NCBI GenBank assembly: GCA_963819885.1
Contig: CAWFXV010000032.1
Coordinates: 251,632-315,631 of the forward strand
Origin: JACVRX01 sp963819885
GTDB taxonomy: Bacteria > Actinomycetota > Actinomycetes > Jiangellales > Jiangellaceae
Length of the DNA stretch: 64,000 nt
Direction of reading: 5' to 3'
A model generated the notes under the pieces. The model saw nothing but the letters and a program-made list of their open reading frames with translations, had not been told where the DNA came from and did not search any database. A program made the translations under genes and the position numbers. This document shows, in pieces, positions 19,222 to 27,603 of this stretch (position 1 is the first letter of the stretch; every line of letters begins with the position of its first letter).

Positions 19222-20328
19222 ACCGAGATCGAGATCGGCCGGGGCAAGCGCGGCCGTGCGGCCTACGCCTTCGACGACATCGCCATCGTGCCCAGCCGGC
19301 GCACGCGGGATCCCGAGGAGGTCTCGACCCACTGGCAGATCGACGCCTACCGGTTCGAGATTCCGTTGATCGCGGCACCGATGGACTCGGTGATGTCCCC
19401 CTCGACGGCAGTTCTGCTCGGGAAGCTCGGCGGGCTCGGCGTGCTCGACCTGGAAGGCCTGTGGACCCGCTACGACGAGCCCGAGCCCTTGCTGGCGGAG
19501 ATCTCGCGGCTTGACGCCGAACGAGCCACCCGACGGCTGCAAGAGCTCTACCACGAGCCGGTCCGTGAGGAGCTGATCGCCAGCCGACTCCGCGAGGTTC
19601 GCGACGGCGGCGTCACGGTGGCCGGCGCCCTCTCCCCGCAGCGGGTCAAGCGCTATCACGAGGCTGTGCTCGACGCCGGCGTCGATCTGTTCGTGATCAG
19701 GGGTACCACGGTGTCGGCCGAGCACGTGTCCAGCAGGGCCGAGCCGCTGAACCTCAAGCAGTTCATCTACGAACTCGACGTCCCGGTCATCGTGGGCGGC
19801 TGCGCCACGTACCAGGCCGCCCTGCACTTGATGCGGACCGGCGCTGCTGGCGTCCTGGTGGGGTTCGGCGGCGGGGCGGCCCACACCACCCGTTCGGTGC
19901 TCGGCCTGAGCGTCCCGATGGCAACGGCCGTGGCTGACGTCGCTGCGGCCCGTCGGGACTACCTCGACGAGTCGGGCGGGCGGTACGTCCACGTCGTCGC
20001 CGACGGTTCAATCTCCCGCTCCGGCGATGTCGCCAAGGCCATCGCCTGCGGCGCCGACGCGGTAATGGTCGGCTCCCCGCTGGCTCGGGCCACCGAGGCA
20101 CCCGGGCGGGGGCGGCATTGGGGTTCGGAGGCGCACCACCGGCTGCTGCCGCGCGGGCAGCGAGTCGACGTGGGCACCGTCGGTCCACTCGAGCAGATCC
20201 TGCTCGGCCCGTCCTCGGTACCCGACGGGTCGATGAACCTGGTCGGCGCTCTGCGTCGGGCCATGGCGACTACGGGATACACCGAGGTCAAGGAGTTCCA
20301 GCGGGTCGAGGTCACCGTCCTGCGCTGA
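19219..20328 (+). CDS. guaB3: GuaB3 family IMP dehydrogenase-related protein
   Basis: The 369-residue TIM-barrel protein resembles IMP dehydrogenase but lacks the CBS domains and belongs to the actinobacterial GuaB3 class. It starts EIEIGRGKRGRAAYAFDDIAI, has PLIAAPMDSVMSPSTAVLLG, and carries SRSGDVAKAIACGADAVMVGSPLA near the phosphate-binding loop. The catalytic Cys loop of true IMP dehydrogenases (GSICTT) is absent; the corresponding region reads VGGCATYQAALHLM. The reaction is not established to my knowledge, and a nucleotide reductase or regulatory role has been suggested for such paralogues. Confidence 0.87.
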   Translation: MTEIEIGRGKRGRAAYAFDDIAIVPSRRTRDPEEVSTHWQIDAYRFEIPLIAAPMDSVMSPSTAVLLGKLGGLGVLDLEGLWTRYDEPEPLLAEISRLDAERATRRLQELYHEPVREELIASRLREVRDGGVTVAGALSPQRVKRYHEAVLDAGVDLFVIRGTTVSAEHVSSRAEPLNLKQFIYELDVPVIVGGCATYQAALHLMRTGAAGVLVGFGGGAAHTTRSVLGLSVPMATAVADVAAARRDYLDESGGRYVHVVADGSISRSGDVAKAIACGADAVMVGSPLARATEAPGRGRHWGSEAHHRLLPRGQRVDVGTVGPLEQILLGPSSVPDGSMNLVGALRRAMATTGYTEVKEFQRVEVTVLR

Positions 20329-20374
20329 CGGCGTGCGCCGTCGAGCCAACGTGCGCCGCTCACACCGTCTCGTG

Positions 20375-20401
20375 GGCAGGGGTGGTGAACCTGGTCATTC
20401 C
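20375..20401 (+). repeat. dispersed intergenic repeat, partial copy C
   Basis: This 27-base stretch contains GGTGGTGAAC-C-TGGTCATT and matches the 3' part of the dispersed repeat found at 62277-62355 and, inverted, at 29579-29657. The palindromic half of the repeat is missing here. Confidence 0.7.
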
Positions 20402-20435
20402 GAGCTGGCGAGCGGGTGATGTCGCCGGACGGACG

Positions 20436-20451
20436 TAGGCTGCTGGCTGTG
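20436..20451 (+). promoter_or_regulatory. leaderless promoter of the aldehyde dehydrogenase gene
   Basis: TAGGCT (20436-20441) is seven bases before GTG 20449. Confidence 0.55.
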
Positions 20452-22023
20452 ACCATGACGGCGCCGTCGGCACCTGACCGAGTCGTCGATCTCGGTCTTC
20501 TCGAGCAGCTGGCCGACGAGGTCGTGGCTCGGCCACGAGCGGGCCGCGTAACTGCCGTCGAACCGTTTACCGGCCGGCCGCTGGCCGAGATCCCGGTATC
20601 GGTCCCCGCCGACGTCGAGGCTGCGTTCCGGGCCGCCCGGCAGTCCCAACCAGGATGGGCGGCTCGAACCGTCGACGAACGGGCGCGGATCGTCGGGCGG
20701 ATCCACGACCTGATCCTGGACCGGCAGTCCACGATCGCCGATGTCGTGCAGGCCGAGGCGGGCAAGGCCCGGCGCGACGCGTTCGAGGAGATCGGCGACG
20801 TCGCACTCGCCGCGCGGTACGCGTCAGTGCGTGGCCCTCGGCTGCTGCGCGACCGCCGCCGGTTGGGGTTGGTCCCTGGCTTGACACTGGCCATCGAGGT
20901 CCGTCATCCGGTGGGCGTCGTCGGCGTGATCTCACCATGGAACTACCCGCTGACCCTGGCCATCTCCGACAACCTGCCTGCGTTCGTCGCCGGCAATGCC
21001 GTGGTTCACAAGCCGGACACGCTGGGGGTTCTGACGGCTCTGCTCGCTCGGTCCATTGCGGTGGAGGCCGGCCTGCCGGAGGCCTTGTGGCAGATCGTCG
21101 TCGGTGATGGCCCGACGATCGGCAGCGCCGTCGTCGAGCACGCAGACTACGTGTCGTTCACCGGCTCGACGGCCACCGGCCGGACCATAGCCCGACGCCT
21201 CGGCGAGCGGCTCGTCGGCGCCTCGCTCGAACTCGGTGGCAAGAATGCGCTTCTCGTCCTCGACGACGCCGATCTCGATCGTGCTGCCGACGGCGCGGTC
21301 CGCTCGTGCTTCGCCAACGCCGGCCAGCTGTGTGTGTCGACCGAGCGCGTCTACGTGGCGGCGCCGGTGCGCGAGGAGTTCCAGCAGCGCTTTGTCGACC
21401 GGGCGAGGGCCGTGCGGCTCGGCGCGGCGTACGACTACTCGTGCGACATGGGCTCGCTGGCGTCGCAGGACCAGCTGGACAAGGTCGTCCAGCATGTCGA
21501 AGATGCCGTCGCCAAGGGTGCACGCGTCCTCACCGGCGGCAACCCGCGCCCCGACCTCGGCCCGTGGTTCTTCGAGCCGACGATTCTCGACGATGTGCGC
21601 CCGGGCATGCTGGTCGCCGACGAGGAGACGTTCGGGCCCGTGGTCTCCATTTCCAGCGTCCCCGACGACGATGCGGCCGTTGTTGCGGCGAATGCGACAC
21701 CGTACGGGCTGAACGCCAGCGTCTGGACGTCCAGCCGCGACCGTGGCGTGGCCGTTGCCAAGCGGCTCCACTATGGCACGGTCAACGTCAACGAGGGCTA
21801 CGCGGCGGCCTGGGGCAGCCACGACCTTCCTCTCGGCGGCATGAAGGACTCGGGCGTGGGGCGGCGGCACGGCCGAGAAGGCATCTTGCGGTACACCGAG
21901 CCGCAGGGAATCGCGGTCCAACGGATGCACGGCGTGGGCCCGATCGGCGGCATGAGATTCGACCGGTTTGCCGATTCGTTGACGCATGCGTTCCGAGTCA
22001 TGCGCCGCGCCGGCCGGCCGTGA
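20449..22023 (+). CDS. aldehyde dehydrogenase, succinate-semialdehyde dehydrogenase type
   Basis: The product is a 524-residue NAD(P)-dependent aldehyde dehydrogenase of the GabD2-like actinobacterial group. It has VVGVISPWNYPLTLAISDNL (cofactor fold), SFTGSTATGRTIARR, the general-base region LELGGKNALLVLDDADLD and the catalytic cysteine in NAGQLCVSTERVYV. It ends with an Arg-rich tail. GTG 20449 is chosen for the leaderless promoter; ATG 20455 is two codons downstream. The next gene, a damaged short-chain dehydrogenase, overlaps its stop, so the two were probably once an operon. Confidence 0.88.
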   Translation: MTMTAPSAPDRVVDLGLLEQLADEVVARPRAGRVTAVEPFTGRPLAEIPVSVPADVEAAFRAARQSQPGWAARTVDERARIVGRIHDLILDRQSTIADVVQAEAGKARRDAFEEIGDVALAARYASVRGPRLLRDRRRLGLVPGLTLAIEVRHPVGVVGVISPWNYPLTLAISDNLPAFVAGNAVVHKPDTLGVLTALLARSIAVEAGLPEALWQIVVGDGPTIGSAVVEHADYVSFTGSTATGRTIARRLGERLVGASLELGGKNALLVLDDADLDRAADGAVRSCFANAGQLCVSTERVYVAAPVREEFQQRFVDRARAVRLGAAYDYSCDMGSLASQDQLDKVVQHVEDAVAKGARVLTGGNPRPDLGPWFFEPTILDDVRPGMLVADEETFGPVVSISSVPDDDAAVVAANATPYGLNASVWTSSRDRGVAVAKRLHYGTVNVNEGYAAAWGSHDLPLGGMKDSGVGRRHGREGILRYTEPQGIAVQRMHGVGPIGGMRFDRFADSLTHAFRVMRRAGRP

Positions 22024-22532
22024 CCCGTTGGACCAGAGAGGACGTCCCATGTCTCGATGGCCGGACGGCCATCGTCACCGGTGCGAACTCTGGCCTCGGT
22101 CGCGAGGTCGCGATCGAACTGGGCCGGCACGGCGTGCACGTCGTGCTGCTTGAGTCGAACAGGCGACAGCTCGCCCCCCCCCCCCCCCCCCCCTACCCCC
22201 CCTATGTAACGCAGGGGTCATGGCCACCCCCCGGCGGCAGACCGCCGACGGGTTCGAGTTGCAATTCGGCACGAATCATCTCGGCCATTTCGCGTTGACC
22301 GGCTGCCTACTCCCTCAGCTACTCGCCGGGCCCTCCACGCGGGTCGTGGTCGTCAGCAGCAACATGCACCGGCTGGGCGCCCGCTTCCCGGGTGAGCTCG
22401 GTTCACGGCATCGGTACCACAAGTGGCTGGCGTACGGCCGCTCGAAGTTCGCGAACCTGGCGTTCATGTGCGAGTTGCAGCGACGGGCGACGGCGGCTGG
22501 AGCGGAGCTGCTGGCTGTCGGGGCGCATCCCG
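22020..22532 (+). pseudogene. short-chain dehydrogenase, internally damaged and 3'-truncated
   Basis: The N-terminus from GTG 22020 (GTGA overlap with the preceding gene) reads DGRTAIVTGANSGLGREVAI, a Rossmann NAD(P)-binding TGxxxGxG motif. At 22174 it runs into a 20-base C tract. Family sequence resumes in a different frame at 22208 with NAGVMATPRRQTADGFE, then FGTNHLGHFALTG and YGRSKFANL, which has the YxxxK catalytic pair, and ends abruptly at LLAVGAHP near 22532. About 60-70 residues between beta2 and the NNAG motif are missing, and so is the whole C-terminus. A functional protein is not possible as sequenced. Confidence 0.8.
22174..22202. other. homopolymeric C tract inside the dehydrogenase gene
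   Basis: Twenty consecutive C (22174-22193), TA, then seven C. It replaces expected coding sequence. Such tracts are typical of sequencing or assembly artefacts (poly-G read tails) and unlike anything else in the window. Confidence 0.75.
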
Positions 22533-22762
22533 AGTATGACGAGCGACCACCGAATCGACGCACCGGCGTTGCCGTCGACGACGCCCAACTCGATCCCGCG
22601 GCCAATTGCCCAGGGCATGACGGCCTGGGCCACGAGCCAACAGATGCCGAGCGCGATCCCCGCCAGCAGCGTCGGCCACTGGCTGCGCGCGATCCAGAGC
22701 AGGAACCGGACCGGGGAGCGGGTGTCCGGAATGCCTGGGTCGGCTATGGGAAGGTCACGCAC
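22529..22762 (-). pseudogene. ABC exporter gene, 5' fragment only
   Basis: From GTG 22762 on the minus strand the frame reads VRDLPIADPGIPDTRSPVRF followed by LLWIARSQWPTLLAGIALGI and AVMPWAIGRGIE. This is the N-terminus and first membrane helix of an ABC exporter with fused membrane and ATPase domains, normally about 600 residues. After about 78 residues it stops matching and becomes the antisense of the dehydrogenase fragment. The two genes therefore meet head-on, with CCCG (22529-22532) shared at the junction. TACCCT lies eight bases upstream of the GTG, so a promoter is present. Confidence 0.65.
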
Positions 22763-23148
22763 GTCACACCAGGGTAGGAATTGCCACCGCCCCGTCGCAT
22801 CCCGTTTTCCCGCCTCCCGTCGGGCAGTGACCCAGACCTCCGGCTCGGCCTGTCGCGCAATGACCAAGACCTGCCACGCGGCCATTTGCATTGCACACCA
22901 ATACGTATCGCCTGACCTGGCGCGGCGGTCAGCCGCATTCTCGCGACACCCAAGATCGGCCGACTGACAGGAGTAATGGGCGCAGATGGCGGCATCCCCG
23001 CAGCTGGGTGGTCCGATCAGGCAAGGTCGTCCTGTTCGTTGGCCGATCTTGCCGGCAGATCACCACCGTGATGCGTATGGGTGCGCAATGCGATGGCGCG
23101 CAACCCGTTGCGCCCGCACGGGGAACGTCACCCGATGAAACCGCTCGG
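22763..23148. other. intergenic region with a 14-base inverted repeat
   Basis: I see no convincing gene here. CAAGATCGGCCGAC (22951-22964) and GTTGGCCGATCTTG (23038-23051) form an inverted repeat with one mismatch around a 73-base loop. Short frames such as 22891-23151 have no recognisable domain and an Arg/Thr-rich composition typical of antisense or noncoding high-GC DNA. Confidence 0.45.
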
Positions 23149-23163
23149 TAGGGTCGGGCCGTG
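23149..23163 (+). promoter_or_regulatory. leaderless promoter of guaA
   Basis: TAGGGT (23149-23154) is six bases before GTG 23161. Confidence 0.6.
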
Positions 23164-24708
23164 CACGACACCGTCCTGGTCGTCGACTATGGCGCGCAAT
23201 ATGCCCAGCTGATCGCCCGGCGGGTGCGGGAAGCCAAGGTCTACTCCGAGATCGTGCCGCACACGATGCCGGTCGGGCAGATGCTCGCCAGGCAACCGTC
23301 GGCCATCATCTTGTCCGGCGGCCCAGCCAGCGTGTATGCGGAGGGCGCGCCGCGAGTCGACGTGGAGTTGCTGACCACCGGTGTTCCTACCTTCGGCATC
23401 TGTTACGGCTTCCAGGCGATGGCGTTGGCGCTCGGCGGGGAGGTCGCGCGGACGGGTCTGTCCGAGTTCGGGCGGACGACGGTCGACCTCGGCACTGCCG
23501 GCACGCTGCTCGCCGGGCTACCGGAGCACCTGACCGTCTGGATGAGCCATGGCGACGCAGTGAACTGCGCCCCTGACGGCTTCACTGTCCTGGCGCGTAC
23601 GAGCGGCGCCCCGGTCGCGGCGTTCGAGGACGTCGCGCGGCGCCTTGCGGGCGTTCAGTGGCACCCCGAGGTGCTGCACACCGAACGCGGCCAGGTGGTG
23701 CTCGAGCACTTTCTGTTCGACATGGCCAATGCCCGGCCCACGTGGACGATGGTCAACATCATCGAGGAGTCGGTGCAGGCGATCCGCACGCAGGTCGGCG
23801 GCAAGAAGGTGATCTGCGCCCTGTCCGGCGGGGTCGACTCCGCGGTGGCGGCGGCGCTGGTCCAGCGCGCCGTCGGCGACCAACTCTGCTGCGTTTTCGT
23901 CGACCACGGGCTTCTGCGGGCGGGTGAGGCCGAGCAAGTCGAACGTGACTTCGTCGCGGCAACAGGTGTCGACCTGCATGTCGTCCAGGCGGCGGACAGA
24001 TTTCTCGAAGCCCTGGACGGTGTGGCAGACCCCGAGCAGAAGCGCAAGATCATCGGGCGGGAATTCATCAGGGCATTCGAACAGGTGGCGCGGGAGATCG
24101 TCGCCGAGGGAGAGGACGTCGAGTTTCTCGTCCAGGGCACGCTCTACCCAGACGTCGTCGAGTCCGGCGGTGGTCAGGGCGCGGCGAACATCAAGAGTCA
24201 CCACAATGTCGGAGGACTGCCCGAGGATCTCCGGTTCGCGCTGGTAGAGCCGTTGCGCGCATTGTTCAAGGACGAGGTCAGGGCGGTCGGGGAGCAGCTT
24301 GGCCTGCCTGCCGAGATCGTGTGGCGGCATCCATTTCCTGGCCCCGGGCTAGCCATCCGAATCGTGGGGCCGGTCACTCGTGACGGCCTCGACGTTCTGC
24401 GCCGGGCCGACTTCATCGCGCGTGAGGAACTGACCCTGGCCGGGCTCGACCGGGAGGTGTGGCAGTTCCCGGTCGTCCTGTTGACCGATGTCCGGTCCGT
24501 CGGCGTCCAGGGTGACGAGCGCACGTACGGGCACCCGATCGTGCTGCGGCCGGTATCCAGCGAGGACGCGATGACCGCGGACTGGTCGCGGCTGCCGTAC
24601 GAACTGGTCGAACGCATCTCCACCCGAATCACCAACGAGGTCCGCGAGGTCAACCGGGTCGTGCTCGACGTCACCAGCAAGCCACCCGGCACGATCGAAT
24701 GGGAGTAG
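23161..24708 (+). CDS. guaA: GMP synthase (glutamine-hydrolysing)
   Basis: GuaA aminates XMP to GMP. The 515-residue enzyme has an N-terminal class I glutamine amidotransferase domain (VVDYGAQYAQLIARRVRE, nucleophile Cys in FGICYGFQAMA, VQWHPE) and an ATP pyrophosphatase domain with the P-loop ALSGGVDSAVAAAL. The dimerisation domain ends with the invariant PPGTIEWE. A leaderless GTG start is indicated. It completes guanine nucleotide synthesis with guaB upstream. Confidence 0.96.
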   Translation: MHDTVLVVDYGAQYAQLIARRVREAKVYSEIVPHTMPVGQMLARQPSAIILSGGPASVYAEGAPRVDVELLTTGVPTFGICYGFQAMALALGGEVARTGLSEFGRTTVDLGTAGTLLAGLPEHLTVWMSHGDAVNCAPDGFTVLARTSGAPVAAFEDVARRLAGVQWHPEVLHTERGQVVLEHFLFDMANARPTWTMVNIIEESVQAIRTQVGGKKVICALSGGVDSAVAAALVQRAVGDQLCCVFVDHGLLRAGEAEQVERDFVAATGVDLHVVQAADRFLEALDGVADPEQKRKIIGREFIRAFEQVAREIVAEGEDVEFLVQGTLYPDVVESGGGQGAANIKSHHNVGGLPEDLRFALVEPLRALFKDEVRAVGEQLGLPAEIVWRHPFPGPGLAIRIVGPVTRDGLDVLRRADFIAREELTLAGLDREVWQFPVVLLTDVRSVGVQGDERTYGHPIVLRPVSSEDAMTADWSRLPYELVERISTRITNEVREVNRVVLDVTSKPPGTIEWE

Positions 24709-24993
24709 TCAGTCGATCTTGAGACAGGTCGGGCCGCCGGACGGACAGGCCGCCGGACCGCCATACCCGTCTCATGATCGGCTGGAAATGGCGCCTGACG
24801 GTGCTGACCGGTTCGGGTTGGTCTCAGCACCCGCGCACCTCACCCTGGGCGCGTCACGATAACGGCGCCAGTCTGGCAGCGAGGAGTGCCGAACTGGTGG
24901 CCGGGCCGGCTTGGTTGCCGGATTTGGCTGCGCGTCACATCGAGTTCGCGGCGTCGTTCTCGCCCGGACACCTGAAGCGTCTTACCTGAAGGT

Positions 24994-25944
24994 GTGAGTT
25001 GTCTGGTGATGGCACACCGCGGTGCCAGTGGTTACCGTCCCGAGCACACCCTGGAGTCATACCGGCTGGCGATCGAGCTCGGAGCGGACTACATCGAGCC
25101 GGACCTCGTCATCACGGCCGACGGTGCGCTCGTCGCACGGCACGAAAACGAGATCTCGGCCACGACCGACGTCCGTGAGCGGCCGGAATACGCCGACCGG
25201 CGCCGGACGACAGTCGTCGACGGTCGGTCCGTTACCGGATGGTTCGTCGAAGACTTCACCTTGTCCGAGCTGAAGACGTTGCGAGCCCGCGAGCGCCTGC
25301 CCGAGGCGAGACCACACAACCAGGTCTACGACGATCGGTTCACGGTCCCGACGGTCGAGGAAATCCTCGACCTCGTGCAGGCCGAGTCCATCAGGCGGGA
25401 CCGTCCGATCGGCGTCTACCCGGAGATCAAGCAGCCCACGCATTTCGCTCGTCTCGGCCTCCGTCACGACGACGTCCTGCTTTCTGCGCTGAACGAGCAG
25501 GGCTCCGGGCTACCTGTGTTCATCCAGTCGTTCGACTCCACATGTCTGCGCGCTCTCTCGAGGCGGACGACCATCCCACTTGTTCAACTCATCGAGCATG
25601 ATGCCGACCTGTTGACCCCGTATGGGCTTCGGGAGATCTCGACCTACGCGCAGGTCTTGGGCGCACACAAGTCCCTGCTGTTGCGATGGGACCGAGCCGG
25701 TCGACAACCGACACCGACGGGTGTGGTGCAGAGCGCTCACGAAGCGGGGTTGGCGGTGCACGCCTGGACGTTTCGGAGCGAAAACGCGTTCCTGCCGCAC
25801 GAGCTGCGGCACGGCACCGAAGCCGCGGCCTACGGCGACGCGGCAGCCGAGTACGCGGCGTTTCGCGAGCTCGGCGTTGACGGAGTGTTCACCGACCACC
25901 CCGACATGGCGGTGGCGGCGCTGGCCGAGCCGGCAGTGCGTTAG
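24994..25944 (+). CDS. glycerophosphodiester phosphodiesterase
   Basis: The enzyme hydrolyses glycerophosphodiesters to glycerol-3-phosphate and an alcohol. The 316-residue product has the GDPD signature MAHRGASGYRPEHTLESYRL, then GADYIEPDLVITADG with metal ligands, GVYPEIKQP with the second Glu, and the C-terminal GVDGVFTDHPD. No signal peptide is visible, so it is probably cytoplasmic. It starts at GTG 24994, after 285 bases without a recognisable gene. It is convergent with the small membrane protein gene, the two stops overlapping by four bases. Confidence 0.87.
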   Translation: MSCLVMAHRGASGYRPEHTLESYRLAIELGADYIEPDLVITADGALVARHENEISATTDVRERPEYADRRRTTVVDGRSVTGWFVEDFTLSELKTLRARERLPEARPHNQVYDDRFTVPTVEEILDLVQAESIRRDRPIGVYPEIKQPTHFARLGLRHDDVLLSALNEQGSGLPVFIQSFDSTCLRALSRRTTIPLVQLIEHDADLLTPYGLREISTYAQVLGAHKSLLLRWDRAGRQPTPTGVVQSAHEAGLAVHAWTFRSENAFLPHELRHGTEAAAYGDAAAEYAAFRELGVDGVFTDHPDMAVAALAEPAVR

Positions 25945-26135
25945 CGGTTGCGTCGGAGCCGGCTGAACGAGGCCATCAGCCCGGCCAGCCCCACCGAGAC
26001 GAGCAGCACCGGCGCCGCGAGCCCCAGGCCGGGCAGGCCGAGGATGTCGAAGTGGACCAGTGGCCACATGGCGCTCACTCCCAAGAAGAGAAGACCGAAG
26101 ACGAGCGATACGACGTCGATTTCATGCCGCTGCAC
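25941..26135 (-). CDS. small two-helix membrane protein
   Basis: The product is 64 residues from GTG 26135. Residues about 8-27 (VVSLVFGLLFLGVSAMWPLV) and 36-57 form two hydrophobic helices, and it ends in a basic tail SRLRRNR. The start overlaps the 3' end of the PspC gene by 14 bases, so it is translated from the same transcript. I do not recognise the family. Small membrane proteins of this kind often follow LiaF/PspC genes. Confidence 0.65.
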   Translation of the reverse strand: MQRHEIDVVSLVFGLLFLGVSAMWPLVHFDILGLPGLGLAAPVLLVSVGLAGLMASFSRLRRNR

Positions 26136-27450
26136 GGCGCACCTCAATCTGTCCGACTCCGAGATCCAGCTGTAATTCGAGCTCGCCGCCACCGGGGCCG
26201 TCGGCGCCATTGTCGACGATCCGTGCCTCGCGACCGAAGCCGCCGGAGACGCTGTCCAGTGCGTCAATCTCGCCAACTCCGAGGTCGGCATTGACAATGG
26301 CGTCGACCTCCGCCGGCAGGATGACCGTCAGCTCGCCGACCCCTTGGTCGATTGCCAGCGTGACCGCGTCCGTGTCGGTGAACTCCACACCGGACAGGTC
26401 ATACCGGACCTCGCCGGCGCCGTACTCCTGGGTTCCGGCAGGGATCCCCGCCACCGTGGTCGGCCTGACCAGCACGTCCTCTCCGCGGAAGTCGACGTGG
26501 TCCGCGACAACGGCGGGAACCATGGCCAGGCTCAGCACTATGCCCAGCGCGATCAGCCCCCGAGACCGTCCGAACCACGCGCCGACCAGCAGGCCGAGAC
26601 CGACGATGCCGAGCGCTGTGGCGATGTACGTCGCTGGCGCAACGGTTGCCCAGGCCGCGTCGTTGATGGCGATGGCTCCGATTGCCACGGCGGCCGCACT
26701 GACGGTGAGCAGCCACAGCGATGAGCCCGGTCGCCGGGGTGCCGCCGCGGCCGGTTCTGCCGCCGGCTCCGCGTAGGGGTCCCAGTCCTGAGGCTCGTCA
26801 TCCCATGGGCGAGCCGGATCCCAGTCCGGACCCTCCGTCCACGCAGCCGAGGCGTCGGTGCCCGTGGCCAGTGTTGTGGTCGGCTCGCTCGCCCGCGAAT
26901 CGGACGCCGAGACCTGCCCGCGATGGTCGTCATGGCGAAGCAGCAAGGCGATTCCGCAGACGGCGAGCACGAGCAGAATGGCTCCCTCCGCCCAACCGGT
27001 CAGAATGCCTCCGGCAAAAATCAGGACGAGCAGCCCGAGCCCGAGGCTCAGCAGCACGGCATCGGATCGACTTCGGCCAGCGCCGCCTCGGCCGAGGGCC
27101 TGCTCGGCGACGGATGCGTCCTCGTCCTCGGCCGGGATCAACAACCAGCCGAGCGCATAGAGCATGATGCCGACGCCGAACATTGCCAGCACGACGGTCG
27201 TGATCCGCAGGATGAGCGGGTCTACATCCAGCCGCCGAGCGAGTCCACCCAGGACACCGGCGACGTATCGGTCGGTGCGGCTGCGCCGCAGCGCACGCCA
27301 CTCGCCTGCACCGGAATGCGCGGGCGGGCCGGAGTAGCCCGGCGGCGGCCCGATCGGGGGTTCCGGCGGCAAGCCCGGAGGTTGGTCGGTCGGTGGTTCG
27401 GTAGAACCCGGATTGGTTCCGGCCGGTGGAATGGTCGGCGTGTCGTTCAT
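26122..27450 (-). CDS. PspC-domain membrane protein with a LiaF-like C-terminus
   Basis: The 442-residue protein has a Pro-rich N-terminus (about 1-50), a PspC domain (DRYVAGVLGGLARRLDVDP then LILRITTVVLAMFGVGIMLY), further hydrophobic segments and a C-terminal LiaF-like beta domain with repeated units such as IDQGVGELTVILPAE and ADLGVGEIDAL. The start at ATG 27450 is chosen because the 19 preceding codons are unlike the family. It is divergent from a histidine kinase that also carries PspC and is followed by its response regulator, the usual envelope-stress arrangement. It probably senses or modulates cell-wall stress. Confidence 0.82.
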   Translation of the reverse strand: MNDTPTIPPAGTNPGSTEPPTDQPPGLPPEPPIGPPPGYSGPPAHSGAGEWRALRRSRTDRYVAGVLGGLARRLDVDPLILRITTVVLAMFGVGIMLYALGWLLIPAEDEDASVAEQALGRGGAGRSRSDAVLLSLGLGLLVLIFAGGILTGWAEGAILLVLAVCGIALLLRHDDHRGQVSASDSRASEPTTTLATGTDASAAWTEGPDWDPARPWDDEPQDWDPYAEPAAEPAAAAPRRPGSSLWLLTVSAAAVAIGAIAINDAAWATVAPATYIATALGIVGLGLLVGAWFGRSRGLIALGIVLSLAMVPAVVADHVDFRGEDVLVRPTTVAGIPAGTQEYGAGEVRYDLSGVEFTDTDAVTLAIDQGVGELTVILPAEVDAIVNADLGVGEIDALDSVSGGFGREARIVDNGADGPGGGELELQLDLGVGQIEVRRAAA

Positions 27451-27603
27451 GCCTCGATCGTCGTGGAGCACGGCCTGACCTGCTATCGGGGATGACCCCG
27501 TCAACACCCTGGTTTGCGCTCCGGGACCGAGCCGGGGGCTCCCTCATGGCAACCGGCGTGCTCACGTGTGACGATCGTGACGTGGCCTCCACGTCGACTC
27601 CGC

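Noticed and set aside
22891..23151. 86-codon frame upstream of guaA
   Set aside because: The composition is that of noncoding high-GC DNA, and it overlaps the inverted repeat and the guaA promoter.
24774..24989. 71-codon frame between guaA and the glycerophosphodiesterase gene
   Set aside because: It has no Shine-Dalgarno or promoter that I trust and no recognisable domain. I treat 24709-24993 as intergenic.
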